A stretch of 5,015 nucleotides of DNA from NCBI GenBank assembly GCA_964609495.1, contig CAZSTA010000041.1:10600-15614 (forward strand). The letters run 5' to 3'. How positions within the stretch are numbered: position 1 is the first letter of the stretch; every line of letters starts with the position of its first letter. Shown here piece by piece: positions 4,244 through 5,015 of this stretch. The notes beneath the pieces were generated by a model. The model saw only the letters and a list, made by a program, of their open reading frames with translations, searched no databases and had not been told where the DNA came from. A program made the position numbers and the translations under genes. Source of the DNA: CAZSTA01 sp964609495 [NCBI: uncultured bacterium] (lineage in GTDB: Bacteria; CAZSTA01).

Positions 4244-5015
4244 GTGAGGAAGATCATAAAGGCAATAAGTTCTAAGCTGCGCGAGAGCAGATTGCAAATA
4301 AGTATATTCTTAGTGTTTCTAGCAATATTTATATTTTTTATCATCGGAAATCCTCGAGCTTTTCTCAGATTTGATATTTACTATTCTTTTATGTCCACCA
4401 TTCCCTTCTCAGCCATTATGGCGTTAGCCTTGACGCTCATAGTTATTTGCGGAGAGATGGACCTGTCCTTCCCTTCCATAATGGGATTTGCCGGTTGGGT
4501 ATTTGCTAGCGTATCCAAGGTAACCGGAAATGTTTACTTAGCTTTGCTCAGTTGTTTGATGGTAGGAGTGATCGGAGGAATTATAAATGGAACATTAGTA
4601 GTGAAAATCGGCATCCCTTCCTTGATAGCAACTATAGGCACTATGTTCTTCTGGAGAGGAATGGTGATGGTTTGCAGTCAAGGAGTAGGAATAACACTAG
4701 TACCCTCTAAAGGAACTGCCTTATATAGCGCTTTAGTAGGGAGAATAGGGGGTGTTATTCCCGCTCAGGCGGTATGGCTGGTAGGAATAGCGGTTCTGTT
4801 CTGGGTGCTTCTAAATCGACATAGATTTGGCGCTCATATATATTTTACTGGGGATAATGCGGAAAGTTCAAGGATGATGGGCATATCCGTAGGAAGGGTG
4901 AAGGTGCTAGTCTTCGTGATCGTAGGGATCACTGCTTCTTTTGCAGGAGTGCTGTCTAGTCTGGAGGTATTATACTTTTGGCCCACGCTGGGAGAAGGAT
5001 ATCTTCTCAGAACAA
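4244..5015 (+). CDS. CUT2/ribose-type ABC sugar permease, N-terminal part (runs off the right edge)
   Basis: The frame stays open to the window end and encodes about 257 residues, roughly four fifths of a typical RbsC-like inner-membrane permease. After a short basic N terminus, hydrophobic helices begin near residues 19-34. Family landmarks are G-E-M-D-L-S (70-75, matching the usual G-G-I-D-L-S), N-G-T-L-V-V-K-I-G-I-P-S (115-126) followed by T-I-G-T and R-G-M, and the cytoplasmic coupling loop G-D-N-A-E-S-S-R-M-M-G-I (203-214). It should dimerise and couple to the preceding ATPase. The start is unclear. GTG 4244 is the only ATG/GTG/TTG codon between the ATPase stop and the first helix apart from a TTG at 4292, but its AAAGG is directly adjacent instead of 5-10 nt away. 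The frame is the same as the ATPase frame and is open right back to that stop. Confidence 0.88.
   Translation, partial: MRKIIKAISSKLRESRLQISIFLVFLAIFIFFIIGNPRAFLRFDIYYSFMSTIPFSAIMALALTLIVICGEMDLSFPSIMGFAGWVFASVSKVTGNVYLALLSCLMVGVIGGIINGTLVVKIGIPSLIATIGTMFFWRGMVMVCSQGVGITLVPSKGTALYSALVGRIGGVIPAQAVWLVGIAVLFWVLLNRHRFGAHIYFTGDNAESSRMMGISVGRVKVLVFVIVGITASFAGVLSSLEVLYFWPTLGEGYLLRT

Noticed and set aside
1-5015. CRISPR array, toxin-antitoxin pair or defence system
   Set aside because: No regularly spaced direct repeats and no gene of such a family were seen on either strand.

Overview
The window is bacterial. Consensus-type sigma-70 promoters (three with a -35 of TTGACA or TTGACT), strong AGGAGG-type ribosome binding sites, CCA-encoding tRNA genes and a Sec-type substrate-binding protein all point that way. 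The frequent GTG starts, AT-rich intergenic DNA, AGA/AGG arginine codons and a binding protein without a lipobox would suit an uncultured, possibly diderm lineage. The exact phylum cannot be read from this sequence.

Layout, left to right. (1) Positions 1-459, minus strand: the N-terminal half of a metallo-beta-lactamase-fold hydrolase, with its own promoter at 500-528. (2) Positions 744-994, minus strand: a decayed, frameshifted 3' end of what looks like an IS110-family transposase. (3) A near-consensus plus-strand promoter (909-937) lies inside that relic and drives a structured leader and a HdeD/DUF308 six-helix membrane protein (1088-1660). This gene is visibly more GC-rich than its surroundings. 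(4) A perfect-consensus promoter (1832-1860) drives a tRNA cluster, Gly(GCC)-Cys(GCA)-Val(GAC). (5) A further promoter (2201-2229) starts a roughly 175-nt leader. The leader holds an unusually long anti-16S match, a 16-codon reading frame and a 12-bp hairpin. After it comes a CUT2/ribose-type sugar ABC importer operon: periplasmic binding protein (2413-3408), single-domain ATPase (3410-4186) and inner-membrane permease (4244 to the window end, truncated).

The three importer genes should form one transport system. The binding protein captures a sugar or related small polar molecule outside the membrane, the permease carries it across, and the ATPase powers the step. The ligand cannot be named from sequence alone. 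The MBL gene, the HdeD gene and the tRNAs look like independent transcription units that happen to be neighbours, with transposition having reshaped the DNA between the first two. The least explained parts are the importer leader, the HdeD leader and promoter inside the IS relic, and the unclear translation start of the permease. No CRISPR array, integrase or complete mobile element is present.
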